This document shows, piece after piece, positions 29,901 through 39,577 of a stretch of 64,000 nucleotides of DNA. Each line of letters starts with the position of its first letter. Position 1 is the first letter of the stretch. The position numbers and the translations under genes were made by a program. The notes below the pieces were generated by a model, which was not told where the DNA came from, did no database searches, and saw nothing but the letters and a program-made list of their open reading frames with translations. Origin of the DNA: Mumia sp. Pv4-285 (lineage in GTDB: Bacteria; Actinomycetota; Actinomycetes; Propionibacteriales; Nocardioidaceae); NCBI RefSeq assembly GCF_041320275.1, contig NZ_CP162023.1:4092001-4156000 (forward strand), given 5' to 3'.

Positions 29901-31382
29901 TCAGCTGGTGCCGCAGGCGCAGGCCGTCAGGCGCGCCGCGATCCGGGAGAGGGTGTCCCGGGCGGCCGTGGTCCTGGCCACCGGGACCCGGTCGGTGAGC
30001 ACGGCGAAGCCCACCGGCGTGCCGTCGGCGGTGACGGTCGTGCCGGCCAACCCGTGGACACCGGTGAGGGTGCCGGTCTTCGCACGGACCGCGCCCAGCC
30101 CGGCCTCCGTCCCGGGCACCGCGAACCTCGTGACGAGGGACCCGCTGAACCCCGCGACCGGATAGCGGTCGAACAGCTCGGTCGCGGTCGACACGGCGGC
30201 GAGCATCGAGGTCAGCGTGACTCGGTTGCTGCGCGCAAGGCCGCTGCCGTCGTAGATGCGGTTGCCCTCCCACGGCACGCCCAGCCCGGTCAGGACCTTC
30301 TCGACCGCCGCGACTCCCCCGGCGAAGCTCGCAGGCTGTCCGTCGGCGAGCGCGACGTGGCGCAGGAGCACCTCCGCACCCTGGTTGTCGCTGTGCTCGA
30401 TGACCGACTGCACGATCTGCGCGACCGTGCCGCTGCTGACGGCGGCGATCTCCTCCGACGCCGTCGGCTTCGTGGCCGCGACGACGCCGTCCACCGTGAT
30501 CCCGCGCGCACGGAGCTGACGCGCGAACACCTGCGCCGCCTGCTTGTCCGGGGTCGCGCTGCGCCGCCAGCCGTCAGCGCCCTGGTCGACCCAGAGCGCG
30601 CTGACCGGTGTCGTGACGAACGACGAGATGTAGCCGGACTCCCACTGCGGGTTGACCGCGGGCCCGGTGAAGAGCGAGGCGTCATAGCCGAGCGAGACCG
30701 CGGTGACGCCGTCGGCGCGAAGAGCGGTCGCGGTCTGGCGCGCCAGCTGCGCGAGCGAGACGCGCCGGGGGTAGGCCGCGCGCGCCTCCTCGCCGGACGT
30801 GGCGGTGAGGTACGGGTCGCCGCCCCCGACGAGCACGATGCGTTGGGGGGAGGCGGCGGGAGCCGTCGTCGCCGTCGCCGTCGCGGACGGCGTACCGGTC
30901 GTGGACGGCGTACCGGTCGTGGACGTGTCACGGACGACCGTCGTACGGAACCGGTGCTCCGCGCCGATCGACGTCATCGCCGCCAGGGACGTGAAGATCT
31001 TGAGCGTCGACGCCGGGACGAAGGTGCCCGTGCCGCTCGACCACACCTGCTCGCCGCTCGTCAGGTCCGCCACCGCGAAGCCGACGTGTGCGCCGAGCGC
31101 CTTGCGCGACAGCAGCGGACCGACCGCCCGCTCCACCGCCGCCGCATCGAGACCGGCCGTGCCGGTGACGGCCTCGAGCGCCGGCCGAAGCACGGGTGCC
31201 GCCGGCGTGTCGGGGACCGCAGCCGCTTCCGGGTCCTGGGCGGCGCAGGTTCCGTCGTCACAGACCCAGCGGTCCAGGTAGCCGAGGCTGTAGGCGGCGA
31301 CACCGCTCCCGGTGAGGACGAGGACGATCGCCAGCAGCGCGAATGGCCAGGCTCGGCCGGACTCGGAGGCTCGCGATCGCAT
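29901..31382 (-). CDS. dacB: D-alanyl-D-alanine carboxypeptidase/endopeptidase (PBP4, S13)
   Basis: The 493-residue exported enzyme trims and cleaves peptidoglycan peptide cross-links. One N-terminal transmembrane/signal segment (about 12-32) anchors it outside the membrane. The penicillin-binding motifs are SxxK in PASTLKIF (Ser125), SxN in IEHSDNQGAE and KTG in VRAKTGTLTGV. Residues about 153-172 are a Thr/Ser/Pro/Ala-rich insertion made of a repeated TTGTPS unit. ATG 31382 sits 7 bases after a TAGGCT. It is divergent from ppa. Confidence 0.9.
   Translation of the reverse strand: MRSRASESGRAWPFALLAIVLVLTGSGVAAYSLGYLDRWVCDDGTCAAQDPEAAAVPDTPAAPVLRPALEAVTGTAGLDAAAVERAVGPLLSRKALGAHVGFAVADLTSGEQVWSSGTGTFVPASTLKIFTSLAAMTSIGAEHRFRTTVVRDTSTTGTPSTTGTPSATATATTAPAASPQRIVLVGGGDPYLTATSGEEARAAYPRRVSLAQLARQTATALRADGVTAVSLGYDASLFTGPAVNPQWESGYISSFVTTPVSALWVDQGADGWRRSATPDKQAAQVFARQLRARGITVDGVVAATKPTASEEIAAVSSGTVAQIVQSVIEHSDNQGAEVLLRHVALADGQPASFAGGVAAVEKVLTGLGVPWEGNRIYDGSGLARSNRVTLTSMLAAVSTATELFDRYPVAGFSGSLVTRFAVPGTEAGLGAVRAKTGTLTGVHGLAGTTVTADGTPVGFAVLTDRVPVARTTAARDTLSRIAARLTACACGTS
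30885..30920. repeat. 18-bp tandem repeat inside dacB
   Basis: Two identical 18-base units give the TGTPST-type repeat in the linker of the DD-peptidase. In frame, so coding is kept. Confidence 0.85.
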
Positions 31383-31389
31383 GCGGGCG

Positions 31390-31395
31390 AGCCTA
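31390..31395 (-). promoter_or_regulatory. -10 hexamer TAGGCT for leaderless dacB
   Basis: TAGGCT (minus strand) ends 7 bases before ATG 31382. Confidence 0.5.
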
Positions 31396-31493
31396 TCCGG
31401 CGACGCCGAGGGGCCAGACGGACCTACGATTCATCGCGATCCGGCCCTTATGTGCGACTCTCGTCCCGAGTCGTACGTTCTCGTGGCCGCAAG

Positions 31494-31511
31494 CGTAGGC
31501 TGTTACCTACG
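31494..31511. promoter_or_regulatory. CGTAGG-N6-CCTACG inverted repeat upstream of ppa
   Basis: A perfect 6-bp palindrome with a 6-base centre that includes a plus-strand TAGGCT (31496-31501), a candidate -10 for ppa with a leader of about 130 bases. The overlap of palindrome and -10 suggests an operator. The rest of the 257-base dacB-ppa spacer holds no gene. Confidence 0.4.
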
Positions 31512-31639
31512 TCACAGCCGGTCCCCCCGTGTCCTGCCACTCAGCCCAGGTAGGGGAGACTAGACAGGTCTCGCGCGTCGGATCGGACCGACCCGGACGA
31601 TGCCGCATCGAGCACTCGCACGAAACCAATGGAGGAACA

Positions 31640-32137
31640 GTGCTGGAATTCGACGTTACGGTCGAGATCCCCAAGGGCGTACGCAACAAGTACGAGGTCG
31701 ATCACAAGACCGGCCGGATCCGTCTTGACCGCACTCTGTTCACCTCCACCCAGTACCCGGCCGACTACGGCTTCATCGAGAACACCCTCGGCCAGGACAG
31801 CGACCCGCTCGACGCGCTCGTCCTGCTGTCGGAGCCGACGTTCCCCGGCTGCCTCATCCGCTGCCGCGCGATCGGCATGTTCCGCATGACGGACGAGGCC
31901 GGCGGCGACGACAAGGTCCTCTGCGTGCCGGTCGACGACCCGCGCCAGGAGCACCTCCAGGACATCCGCCACGTGCCGGAGTTCGACCGCCTCGAGATCC
32001 AGCACTTCTTCGAGGTCTACAAGGACCTCGAGCCCGGCAAGTCCGTCGAGGGTGCCGAGTGGGTCGGACGACGCGAGGCCGAGGACGAGGTCGAGGCGTC
32101 GTTCAAGCGCCACATCGATCTGGGCACCGAGCACTGA
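31640..32137 (+). CDS. ppa: Inorganic pyrophosphatase (family I)
   Basis: A 165-residue soluble Mg-dependent enzyme that hydrolyses pyrophosphate from biosynthetic reactions. The signature is [28 protein letters not shown], the metal cluster [12 protein letters not shown] and [15 protein letters not shown], with [13 protein letters not shown] near the end. GTG 31640 is preceded by GGAGGA. Length is standard for bacterial family I enzymes. A hairpin terminator follows. Confidence 0.95.
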   Translation: MLEFDVTVEIPKGVRNKYEVDHKTGRIRLDRTLFTSTQYPADYGFIENTLGQDSDPLDALVLLSEPTFPGCLIRCRAIGMFRMTDEAGGDDKVLCVPVDDPRQEHLQDIRHVPEFDRLEIQHFFEVYKDLEPGKSVEGAEWVGRREAEDEVEASFKRHIDLGTEH

Positions 32138-32160
32138 GCTCGCCCCACCGCTGACACGCG

Positions 32161-32198
32161 CGAAGGCCGCCGATCCCCGCCCGGGTCGGCGGCCTTCG
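32161..32198. terminator. Bidirectional hairpin terminator after ppa
   Basis: A 13-bp perfect stem (32161-32173 with 32186-32198) and 12-base loop between convergent ppa and the NlpC/P60 gene. Confidence 0.75.
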
Positions 32199-32214
32199 TC
32201 GTCCTCGTACGAGG

Positions 32215-33489
32215 TCAGCGCACGCGGGCGGCGAGGTCCGGCGTGGTCGACGCGTACACCGAAACGACCTGGACGTTCTTGCCGGGTCGCGGCGCCTCGA
32301 TCATCCAGCCGTCGCCGAGGTAGAGCGCGACGTGGTAGATCGAGCCTGGACCGCCTCGGCTCCAGAACAGCAGGTCGCCGCGCTTCGCATCGGCCAGCGC
32401 GATCGGCACCGACGTGGCGTACTGGGCGCCGCTGAAGTGCGGGAGTCCCCTGCCGGCCGCGCCCCATGCCCGCATCGTGAGCCCCGAGCAGTCCCAGACG
32501 TCAGGTCCGGCTCCCGCCCACACGTACGGCTCACCGACCTGCTGCATCGCGAACCGGATGGCAGCCTCGACACCCTTCACCCGCTTCGGGGGGTTGGGAT
32601 CGATCGGCGCGGGCGCCGGTCCGGGAGCGGGCACCGGTGCGGGAGACGGCACGGGTGCCGGCGTGCTGGTGGACGGCGGGAGCTCCGACAGGTCGGCGGG
32701 AGGCCGGTTCGCCGACTCCTGCGCCGCCTGCGCGAGCTTCTCGAGCGCCTTCTGCCGCTTACGGGCGATCGTCACCGAGATGCCCTCGGCGTGGGCCAGC
32801 TCGCGGATGAGCTGGTCGCGGTCGCGCTGGAGCGCGGCGCGAGCGGCGCTGGCGGCGGCGACCGCCTTCTGTGCCTCCTGCTTCGCCGTCTTCGCGGCGG
32901 CGGTCGCCTTCTCCTGCTTGGCGACCGCGACCTCAGCGGCACGCTGCAGTGTCTTGGCGACGGACTCCTTCGACTCGTAGCGCGCGAGGGCGGCTCGGCT
33001 CGCGTCACCGACCGCGTCGTACGCGGCGATCTCGTTGAGGATCGCGCCGGGGCCACCGTCGTAGAAGAAGCTGCGGAGCCGGCTGTACGGCTCGCGGGCA
33101 GCGACGCCGCCGAGCGTCAACCGCTCGACCACGCGGCGCTCGACCTCGGCCTCCCCAGCGGCGACGCCGGCCTTGCCCTTCGCGGCAGTGACAGCCTTCT
33201 GGGCCAGCTGGAGCGCGTACTCGGCGCCGTTGTACTTCTCGGAGGCCGCGGCGGCCTGGGCTGCGAGGGTGTCGACGCGCGCGGTCGCGGCGGCGATGCG
33301 TGCGCGGACCGCGGTGACGTCGTCTGCCTTCGCGGCGGCGCGGGCCTGCGCCTGAGCCACGCTCTGAGCGCTGGGGATCTCGTCCGCGTGGGCAGCCGTC
33401 ACGCCCGTGAAGGTCAGGGCGCCGACAACGAGCAGCGGCGCGAGCGTACGCCGCAGCGCGCCCGTGCCTCCGTGCCGCCCGAGCCTCAC
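32215..33489 (-). CDS. Secreted NlpC/P60 peptidoglycan hydrolase (RipA-like)
   Basis: A 424-residue exported protein. A signal peptide (about 1-36, ending AAHA), a long Ala-rich coiled coil at about 40-260 and a Pro-rich linker (repeats of PAPVPSPAP) lead to a C-terminal NlpC/P60 domain. The catalytic Cys is in DVWDCSGLTMRAW and the His in IYHVALYLGDGWMIEAPRPG. The architecture matches RipA/Cgp-type DL-endopeptidases in which the coiled coil blocks the active site until an FtsEX-like complex or protease releases it. GTG 33489 has GAGGGGGA in front. It should cut septal peptidoglycan during cell separation. Confidence 0.9.
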   Translation of the reverse strand: MRLGRHGGTGALRRTLAPLLVVGALTFTGVTAAHADEIPSAQSVAQAQARAAAKADDVTAVRARIAAATARVDTLAAQAAAASEKYNGAEYALQLAQKAVTAAKGKAGVAAGEAEVERRVVERLTLGGVAAREPYSRLRSFFYDGGPGAILNEIAAYDAVGDASRAALARYESKESVAKTLQRAAEVAVAKQEKATAAAKTAKQEAQKAVAAASAARAALQRDRDQLIRELAHAEGISVTIARKRQKALEKLAQAAQESANRPPADLSELPPSTSTPAPVPSPAPVPAPGPAPAPIDPNPPKRVKGVEAAIRFAMQQVGEPYVWAGAGPDVWDCSGLTMRAWGAAGRGLPHFSGAQYATSVPIALADAKRGDLLFWSRGGPGSIYHVALYLGDGWMIEAPRPGKNVQVVSVYASTTPDLAARVR

Positions 33490-33547
33490 GTCGTCCCCCT
33501 CACTCGTCGTACCGGACCGGCAGAGCTCGACCCGGCAGATTTTGACT

Positions 33548-35176
33548 CTACGTCAGTGCCTCGGTCACCACAGCCCGTGCTGCAGATTGGACCTCGGCAA
33601 GATGTTCGGAACCCTTGAACGACTCAGCGTATATCTTATAGACGTCTTCTGTCCCGGAAGGTCGCGCAGCGAACCACGCGTGGTCCGTCTCGACCTTGAT
33701 CCCGCCGATCGCGGCGTCGTTGCCCGGCGCGTGCGAGAGCACCCGGGTGATCGGGTCGCCCGCCAGCTCCGTGGCACGGATCGCGGAGGGTTCGAGGGCG
33801 CCGAGCCGGGCCTTCTCGTCGCGGGTCGCCGGGGAGTCGACGCGGGCGTACGCCGGGTCACCGTGCCGCGCGGTGAGCCCGGCGTAGTGCTGGCTCGCGC
33901 TCCGTCCGGTGACCGCCACGATCTCCGCGGCGAGCAGTGCGAGCACGAGACCGTCCTTGTCGGTGGTCCAGACGCCGCCGTCCTTGCGGAGGAACGAGGC
34001 GCCTGCGCTCTCCTCACCGCCGAAGACGGCCGACCCCGACAGCAGCGGGTCGACGAACCACTTGAAACCGACGGGCACCTCGTACAGGGCACGCCCCGCA
34101 TCGGCGACGACGCGGTCGATCATGCTCGACGACACCACCGTCTTGCCGACGCCCGCAGCGGCGTCCCACTCCCGGTGCTCTGCCAGGTAGCCGATGGCGA
34201 CCGCGAGGAAGTGGTTCGGATTCATCAGCCCGGCGTCCGGAGTCACGATGCCGTGGCGGTCCGCGTCGGCGTCGTTGCCGGTCGCGACGTCGTAGCGCTC
34301 CCGCTGCGCGACCAGCGACGCCATCGCGTACGGCGAGGAGCAGTCCATCCGGATCTTGCCGTCGTGGTCGAGGGTCATGAAGCCCCACTGCGGGTCGACG
34401 GCGCTGTTGACGACGGTCAGGTCGAGGCCGTACTCCTCGCCGATCCTCCCCCAGTACGCGACGGACGCCCCGCCGAGCGGGTCGGCGCCGATGCGGATCC
34501 CGGCTCCCGCGATCGCCTCCAGGTCGATGATCGACCCCAGGTCGTTCACGTAGTGCGTGAGGAAGTCGTAGCTCTGGACCCGGTCGCGAGTCTCGTCCGT
34601 GGTCGCACGCTTCACCCCGCGGAGCCCGTCGCGGAGCAGGTCGTTGGCACGGTCCTGGATCCAGCCCGTGATGTCGGACCCGGCAGGGCCGCCGTGTGGC
34701 GGGTTGTACTTGAAGCCACCGTCGCGCGGCGGGTTGTGCGACGGCGTGACCACGATGCCGTCGACCTGCCCGTGCGCACCCAGACCGTTGAGCCGCAGGA
34801 TCGCGTGAGAGACCGCCGGCGTGGGCGTGAACCCGTCCTCGGCGTCGACGAGGGTGACGACGTCGTTGCCGATCAGGACCTCCAGCGCGGAGTGCCAGGC
34901 CGGCAACGAGAGCGCATGGGTGTCGCGGCCCATGAGGATCGGGCCGTCGATGCCTGCCTGGGCTCGGTACTCGACGATCGCCTGCGTGGTCGCCAGGATG
35001 TGCGCCTCGTTGAACGCACCGTCGAGGCTGGAGCCACGGTGCCCGCTCGTCCCGAACGCCACCTGCTGGGCGGGGTCGTCAGGGTCGGGGATGCGGTCGT
35101 AGTACGCCGTCGCCAGGGCGTCGAGATCGACGAGGTCCTTCGGCTCGGCCGGTTTGCCGGCCCGTGGATCCACCAT
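33548..35176 (-). CDS. pgm: Phosphoglucomutase (alpha-D-glucose-specific)
   Basis: The 542-residue enzyme interconverts glucose-1-phosphate and glucose-6-phosphate, linking glycolysis to nucleotide-sugar and glycogen synthesis. It has the phosphoserine loop [18 protein letters not shown], metal loop [11 protein letters not shown], the sugar loop [11 protein letters not shown] and the phosphate-binding [22 protein letters not shown] opens the first domain. ATG 35176 lies 6 bases after a TAGGCT whose TAG is also the stop codon of the neighbouring membrane-protein gene. Glucose-1-phosphate from it would feed the dTDP-rhamnose pathway. Confidence 0.95.
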   Translation of the reverse strand: MVDPRAGKPAEPKDLVDLDALATAYYDRIPDPDDPAQQVAFGTSGHRGSSLDGAFNEAHILATTQAIVEYRAQAGIDGPILMGRDTHALSLPAWHSALEVLIGNDVVTLVDAEDGFTPTPAVSHAILRLNGLGAHGQVDGIVVTPSHNPPRDGGFKYNPPHGGPAGSDITGWIQDRANDLLRDGLRGVKRATTDETRDRVQSYDFLTHYVNDLGSIIDLEAIAGAGIRIGADPLGGASVAYWGRIGEEYGLDLTVVNSAVDPQWGFMTLDHDGKIRMDCSSPYAMASLVAQRERYDVATGNDADADRHGIVTPDAGLMNPNHFLAVAIGYLAEHREWDAAAGVGKTVVSSSMIDRVVADAGRALYEVPVGFKWFVDPLLSGSAVFGGEESAGASFLRKDGGVWTTDKDGLVLALLAAEIVAVTGRSASQHYAGLTARHGDPAYARVDSPATRDEKARLGALEPSAIRATELAGDPITRVLSHAPGNDAAIGGIKVETDHAWFAARPSGTEDVYKIYAESFKGSEHLAEVQSAARAVVTEALT

Positions 35177-35182
35177 GGCCTC

Positions 35183-35188
35183 AGCCTA
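35183..35188 (-). promoter_or_regulatory. -10 hexamer TAGGCT for leaderless pgm, overlapping upstream stop
   Basis: TAGGCT ends 6 bases before ATG 35176; its first three bases are the TAG stop of the gene at 35186-36010. Confidence 0.5.
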
Positions 35189-36010
35189 GGGCTGTACCGC
35201 CTCCGCGTCCGGCGCGCGCATTGGCCCGGCCGGCACGAGGTGGGCGTCGGCGGTCCAGGCGACGACCCAGCCACCCTCGCGGGGGTGGCCGACCAGGTGC
35301 AGCGTGCCGTCGATCCGTAGCGGGGCGTCGGAGGTGGTGCGAGCCGCCCACTGGTACGTCGAGTCGCCGATCGTCGCGGTGAGGAGCACCTCGCTCGGCT
35401 TGACCGGTCGCGCGTAGTCGACGAGCAGGGCAGTCGCGTGCTCGCGACGGCGCAGCAGCGACGGCAGGGCGAACGGCGAGAACCCGAGCACGAGCCACAC
35501 GGCGCCGTACGCGATGGAGAGGACGAGTGCGAAGAACAGCAGGCCGTCGAGCGCCAGCGACCCCAGCCAGTCGACGATGCGTTGCCACGCCGGGTACGTG
35601 GCGTCCGGCAGCTCGTCCGCGACGAACGCCCGGTCCTCGCCGGGGAAGACGACGACCTCGACGCTGTCGTCCAGGACGACGTCGGAAGCGGGGTACTCGG
35701 GGCGCCACAGGCGGAGCGTGCGCCCGCTCTCCAGGCGTACGTACTCGTCGTCCGAGAACGATAGGTGGATCCCGGCCCCATCGTGCTCGTCGCTGTCCCA
35801 CCCGAGGTAGCGCGCCGTGACGTGCGGCTCGCTCGCGGCCAGCCACTCCGCCCGCGCCTGCATCCACACGCTGTGATGGACGCCGACGGCGATCGCCGCG
35901 AGGACGAAGACCCCGGCCACGACCGCCGCGACGGTCCCGAGCACGACGCGGCGGCGCAGCGTGCCGGGGAGTGCAGGCGCCTCGCTGCTCACCACTGACC
36001 TGTCACCCAC
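35186..36010 (-). CDS. Membrane protein with two spans, unknown function
   Basis: Not recognised. The 274-residue product has a first transmembrane helix at about 20-43 (VVLGTVAAVVAGVFVLAAIAV), an extracytoplasmic region of about 100 residues with HVTARYLGWDSDEHDG and SFSDDEYVRLESGRTLRLWRPEY (a DUF3592-like beta pattern), a second hydrophobic region at about 148-185 and a cytoplasmic tail. Start is uncertain: GTG 36010 and two adjacent GTGs at 35995 and 35992 are possible and none has a clear ribosome site. Codon use is like its neighbours. It precedes pgm with no spacer, so readthrough into pgm is likely. Confidence 0.6.
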   Translation of the reverse strand: MGDRSVVSSEAPALPGTLRRRVVLGTVAAVVAGVFVLAAIAVGVHHSVWMQARAEWLAASEPHVTARYLGWDSDEHDGAGIHLSFSDDEYVRLESGRTLRLWRPEYPASDVVLDDSVEVVVFPGEDRAFVADELPDATYPAWQRIVDWLGSLALDGLLFFALVLSIAYGAVWLVLGFSPFALPSLLRRREHATALLVDYARPVKPSEVLLTATIGDSTYQWAARTTSDAPLRIDGTLHLVGHPREGGWVVAWTADAHLVPAGPMRAPDAEAVQP

Positions 36011-36172
36011 CGATCCGTTCCGACGAGCCGTGGGTACCGCGGCAGGGCGAGGGGCCGAGCACGGAGACGCATCACGGGAGATCCTTCATAGGGGGCAGCC
36101 GGATCGTACGGGGCCGCGAACCCCCTTGTCCCCAGAACCGCAGGCCCTGACCCCCGGCCGTACGGACGAGAA

Positions 36173-36210
36173 GCCGCGGTCCGGTGCCACTCGTGACACC
36201 GGACCACGGC
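36173..36210 (-). terminator. Hairpin terminator after the amino-sugar transporter operon
   Basis: An 18-bp stem with two mismatches (arms 36173-36190 and 36193-36210) lies 32 bases after the last permease stop. The remaining 231-base spacer shows no gene. Confidence 0.65.
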
Positions 36211-36241
36211 CGAACCCTCGCCCGGGGGCGACGAGGGTGGT

Positions 36242-37144
36242 CTACTTGCTCGCCCCCTGCGACACCGAGCCCTGCAGCTGCCGCTGGAAGATGACGTACA
36301 CGATCAGCACCGGCACGATCGTGATCACGACGGCCGCGAACAACCGGCCGTAGTCGGTGTTGTAGCCGGCCCTCGACGCGAACGCCGCCATCCCCTGCGA
36401 CAGCACGTAGTTCTCGCGCTTGGTGTTGAGCGCGACCGGGAGCAGGAACTGGTTCCACAGGCCCAGGAAGTTGAAGATCGCCACCGAGGCGATGCCCGGC
36501 TTCGCCATCGGCAGCATCACCTGGAAGAACTTCCGCCACTCGCCCGCGCCGTCGATCTCCGCCGCCTCCGAGACGTCCTGCGGCAGCACCTTGAAGAACG
36601 GGTACAGGAAGAAGACGGTGAACGGCAGCGCGAACGCCACGTACGTGACGATCAGACCCGGGAGCGTGTTGAGGATCCCGAAGCCCTTGAGCACGAAGAA
36701 CAGCGGGACGATCGCCAGGAAGATCGGGAACGTCAGACCCACGAGCATCAGGTAGTAGATGATCCGGTTGCCGGGGAACGCGAAGCGCGCCAGGACGTAC
36801 GCGCACATCGAACCCAGCAGCATGACCAGGACCAGCGCCGACCCCACCACCACGATGGTGTTGAGGAAGTAGCGTCCGATGCCCTCCGACGTCCACGCCG
36901 AGACGTAGTTGTCGAAGCTCCAGTGAGCGGGGAGCGTGAACGGCGACGAGAAGATCTCGCTGCTGGTCTTGAACGACGACAGGAGCGTCCACAGCAGCGG
37001 GATGATGACCAGCGCCGCCCAGATGCCGAGGATGACGTGCGCGGCCGTCGAGACCTTGCGGTCACCCTTCCGTCGCTGCCTCTTGCCCGGCGGAGGGGAC
37101 TCCTGCGCGGCGGGGGGCCGCGACGTGTCGGTGCCCGCGGTCAT
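36242..37144 (-). CDS. ngcG: NgcG-like amino-sugar ABC transporter permease
   Basis: A 300-residue MalG-type permease. After a polar 30-residue start it has six hydrophobic spans and the coupling loop EAAEIDGAGEWRKFFQVMLPMAKP. It would pair with the adjacent MalF-type subunit to import N-acetylglucosamine or chitobiose bound by the neighbouring lipoprotein. No ATPase gene is present; in actinobacteria such transporters share the general ATPase MsiK, which is probably encoded elsewhere. ATG 37144 overlaps the preceding stop (ATGA). Confidence 0.8.
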   Translation of the reverse strand: MTAGTDTSRPPAAQESPPPGKRQRRKGDRKVSTAAHVILGIWAALVIIPLLWTLLSSFKTSSEIFSSPFTLPAHWSFDNYVSAWTSEGIGRYFLNTIVVVGSALVLVMLLGSMCAYVLARFAFPGNRIIYYLMLVGLTFPIFLAIVPLFFVLKGFGILNTLPGLIVTYVAFALPFTVFFLYPFFKVLPQDVSEAAEIDGAGEWRKFFQVMLPMAKPGIASVAIFNFLGLWNQFLLPVALNTKRENYVLSQGMAAFASRAGYNTDYGRLFAAVVITIVPVLIVYVIFQRQLQGSVSQGASK

Positions 37145-38133
37145 TGGCGCACCCCTTCCTGTCGGCCGCCCAGCAGGCGGTTCAGCGAGAAGACGATCGC
37201 GGCGAAGATGAGCGTCGCGATGGCCATGACGACACCCATCGCGCTCGCGAGCCCGAACTGCCCCTTCTCGAACGCGGTCACGAGCAGACGCTGCGGCATG
37301 ACCAGCGTCGAGTTCTCGGGACCGCCGCCCGGGTTGAGAGCAGCCATGTAGACGAACGCGTCGAGCGCGAGGATGCCGAGGTAGATGTACGCCGTCTGGA
37401 CGTTGTCACGGATCAGCGGCAACGTCACCGAGAACGCCGTACGGAGCCGACCGGCGCCGTCGATCCGTGCCGCGTCGTACAGCTCCCCCGGCACGCTCTT
37501 GATCGCTGCGACGAACAGCACCATGTAGAACCCCACGAAGCCCCAGATGATGACGAACATCGACGCGGGCATCGCCGTTCTGGAGTCACCGAGCCACGGG
37601 AACGACTCGAACCGGTCCAACCCGATCCCGGTGAGGACACCGTTGAGCAGTCCGTTCGACGGGTCGAACATCTGCAACCAGATGAGCCCGATGACGATCG
37701 CGGGGATCGTGTACGGGAAGAACGAGATGACACGGTAGAAGCTCGAGCCCTTCAGTCCGCGGGTGGCGCCGTGCGACGAGCCGCCGACCGTGATCATCGT
37801 GGCCAGTGCGAACGCGAGCACGACGGTCACGAACGGCACGACGATCGCCAGGATGACGTTGTTGCGCAACGACGTCATGAAGATGTCGTCGTCGAGCAGC
37901 TTCTGGTAGTTCTCCAGCCCGATGAAGTTCATGTCGGGCGTGAAGCCGGACCAGTCCGTCAGCGAGTACCAGAACGCCTGGATGAAGGGCCACACCACGA
38001 ACACCGAGAAGAGCGCCAGCGGCAGGACGAGGAACACCAGCACGAAGCTGATGCGGTCGAACGTCCAGGGCTGCCGCGACTTCTTGCGCGGCTTCTCGGT
38101 GTCCGGGGCAGGGACCAGTGGGGATTCGATCAC
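37141..38133 (-). CDS. ngcF: NgcF-like amino-sugar ABC transporter permease
   Basis: A 330-residue MalF-type permease with six spans, a large periplasmic-side loop after the first (TDWSGFTPDMNFIGLENY) and the coupling loop ELYDAARIDGAGRLRTAFSVTLPLI. GTG 38133 overlaps the binding-protein stop (GTGA) and its own stop overlaps the next permease, so all three transporter genes are coupled. Specificity is inferred from the binding protein. Confidence 0.8.
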   Translation of the reverse strand: MIESPLVPAPDTEKPRKKSRQPWTFDRISFVLVFLVLPLALFSVFVVWPFIQAFWYSLTDWSGFTPDMNFIGLENYQKLLDDDIFMTSLRNNVILAIVVPFVTVVLAFALATMITVGGSSHGATRGLKGSSFYRVISFFPYTIPAIVIGLIWLQMFDPSNGLLNGVLTGIGLDRFESFPWLGDSRTAMPASMFVIIWGFVGFYMVLFVAAIKSVPGELYDAARIDGAGRLRTAFSVTLPLIRDNVQTAYIYLGILALDAFVYMAALNPGGGPENSTLVMPQRLLVTAFEKGQFGLASAMGVVMAIATLIFAAIVFSLNRLLGGRQEGVRQ

Positions 38134-39548
38134 GTGACGGGGATCTTCTTGATCGAGTCGTCTTCACGGATCTTGTCGGTGATGTCCTGCAGGCGCGTCG
38201 TCAGCTCCTTCACGCTGGACTTGCCGGCGAGGAAGCTGTTCCAGACGACCAGCTGGTCGACGTTCGTGCCGTAGAGGTCGACGAACGACCAGGTGAAGAC
38301 GTCGGTGCCCGCCGCGGTGAGCATCTCGCTCTGCGACACGAGCGCCGTCGAGCCGAATCCGTCGGCAGGGACGGTGTCCTTGACGATCGTCGGAGCCAGC
38401 TTGGTCTTGGCGAAGTTGGTCGCCGCCTCCTTGGAGAGCATCGTCCGCAGCAGCTCCTTGCCGCCGGGGACGTTCTTGCCCTGCGACGGGATCATGAACG
38501 GCTCACCCGCAGCGCTGTGCAGGGCGGTGTACGGCATCGCCGAGTCGGCGGTGACCGTCATCTCCGGGAAGCCCTTCATCTCGAACCCGGCCTTGGTCTG
38601 GTCCTTCATCTCGTTCTCGATCCAGGACCCGGACGGGTAGAGCAGCGCGTCCTGGTTGTTGCTCCACTGCGCCTGCGCGGCGGTGAACTGCGTGCCTGCG
38701 CCACCGGGCTTGACGTAGCCGGCGTCGATGATCTTGCCCATTCCCTCGAACACGGCCTGCACGGGCTCCATCGACCAGCAGTTGGCCTCGAGGTTCTCCA
38801 GCGCCAGCCGGACCTCGTCGCCGCCCTGCTTGATCGCCGACCCGATGGCCAGCGTCTGGTAGTAGGTGGCGGCCTCCTTGCCCCAGAGGAAGAGGTACTT
38901 CCCCTTCGCCTTGGCCTTGGCGCCGAGGTCGAGCGCCTCGTCCCAGGTCTTCGGCGGGGTCCAGCCGTTCTCCTCGAACAGGCTCGCGGAGTACCACACC
39001 GCGTAGACCGTCATCACGTAGTTCAGGGCCGCCAGCTTGCCGTCGAAGGTGCCGGGAGCCTCGACGCCGCCGAAGAGGGTGTCGCGGATCTTGGTGCCCT
39101 CGAGGTTGTTGGCGTCCAGGACGTCGGACAGGTCTTCGACCTGGTCGAGGATCGTGCTGAAGCCGATCGAGTTCTCACCGGAGTTGTCGATGAGGTCGGG
39201 CGGGTCGCCGGCGACGAAGCGCGGCTGCAGCTCCTGCGAGATCTCGGTCGTGGGCGACACCTTGACGGTCGAGCCCTCGTGGTTCTTCTGCATGATCGTC
39301 GCGGCGAAGGCGACGTAGTCGGTGCCGTAGCCGCCGTCGAAGATGACCGCGTCGGTGGTCGAGTCGGCCGCCATGCCGAACGGGTTGTCGGCGCTCTTCT
39401 CGCCACCCTTGGACGCGTTGTCGTCGTCGTTGTCGCTGTTGCTTCCCGCACAGGCAGCGAGCGCGCTGCTGAACGGGACGACGGCAGCTGCTGCGAGGGC
39501 GCCTCGAAGCAAGGTGCGTCGGTCGATCGTCTTCTTGTCGATAGTCAT
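38130..39548 (-). CDS. ngcE: NgcE-like N-acetylglucosamine/chitobiose-binding lipoprotein
   Basis: The 472-residue protein has a twin-arginine signal (IDRRTLLRGALAAAA) ending in the lipobox SALAACAG, so it would be folded before export and then lipid-anchored. The mature part matches Streptomyces NgcE, as I recall that family: SADNPFGM, VIFDGGYGTDY, LQPRFVAGDPPDLIDNSG, WTPPKTWDE and AGEPFMIPSQGKNVPGGKE. NgcE binds GlcNAc and N,N'-diacetylchitobiose released from chitin or cell wall. The operon order regulator, SIS enzyme, binding protein, two permeases supports an amino-sugar role. Confidence 0.82.
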   Translation of the reverse strand: MTIDKKTIDRRTLLRGALAAAAVVPFSSALAACAGSNSDNDDDNASKGGEKSADNPFGMAADSTTDAVIFDGGYGTDYVAFAATIMQKNHEGSTVKVSPTTEISQELQPRFVAGDPPDLIDNSGENSIGFSTILDQVEDLSDVLDANNLEGTKIRDTLFGGVEAPGTFDGKLAALNYVMTVYAVWYSASLFEENGWTPPKTWDEALDLGAKAKAKGKYLFLWGKEAATYYQTLAIGSAIKQGGDEVRLALENLEANCWSMEPVQAVFEGMGKIIDAGYVKPGGAGTQFTAAQAQWSNNQDALLYPSGSWIENEMKDQTKAGFEMKGFPEMTVTADSAMPYTALHSAAGEPFMIPSQGKNVPGGKELLRTMLSKEAATNFAKTKLAPTIVKDTVPADGFGSTALVSQSEMLTAAGTDVFTWSFVDLYGTNVDQLVVWNSFLAGKSSVKELTTRLQDITDKIREDDSIKKIPVT

Positions 39549-39577
39549 GTGAGTGCCTTCCCGGTGGTGGTGTGGTG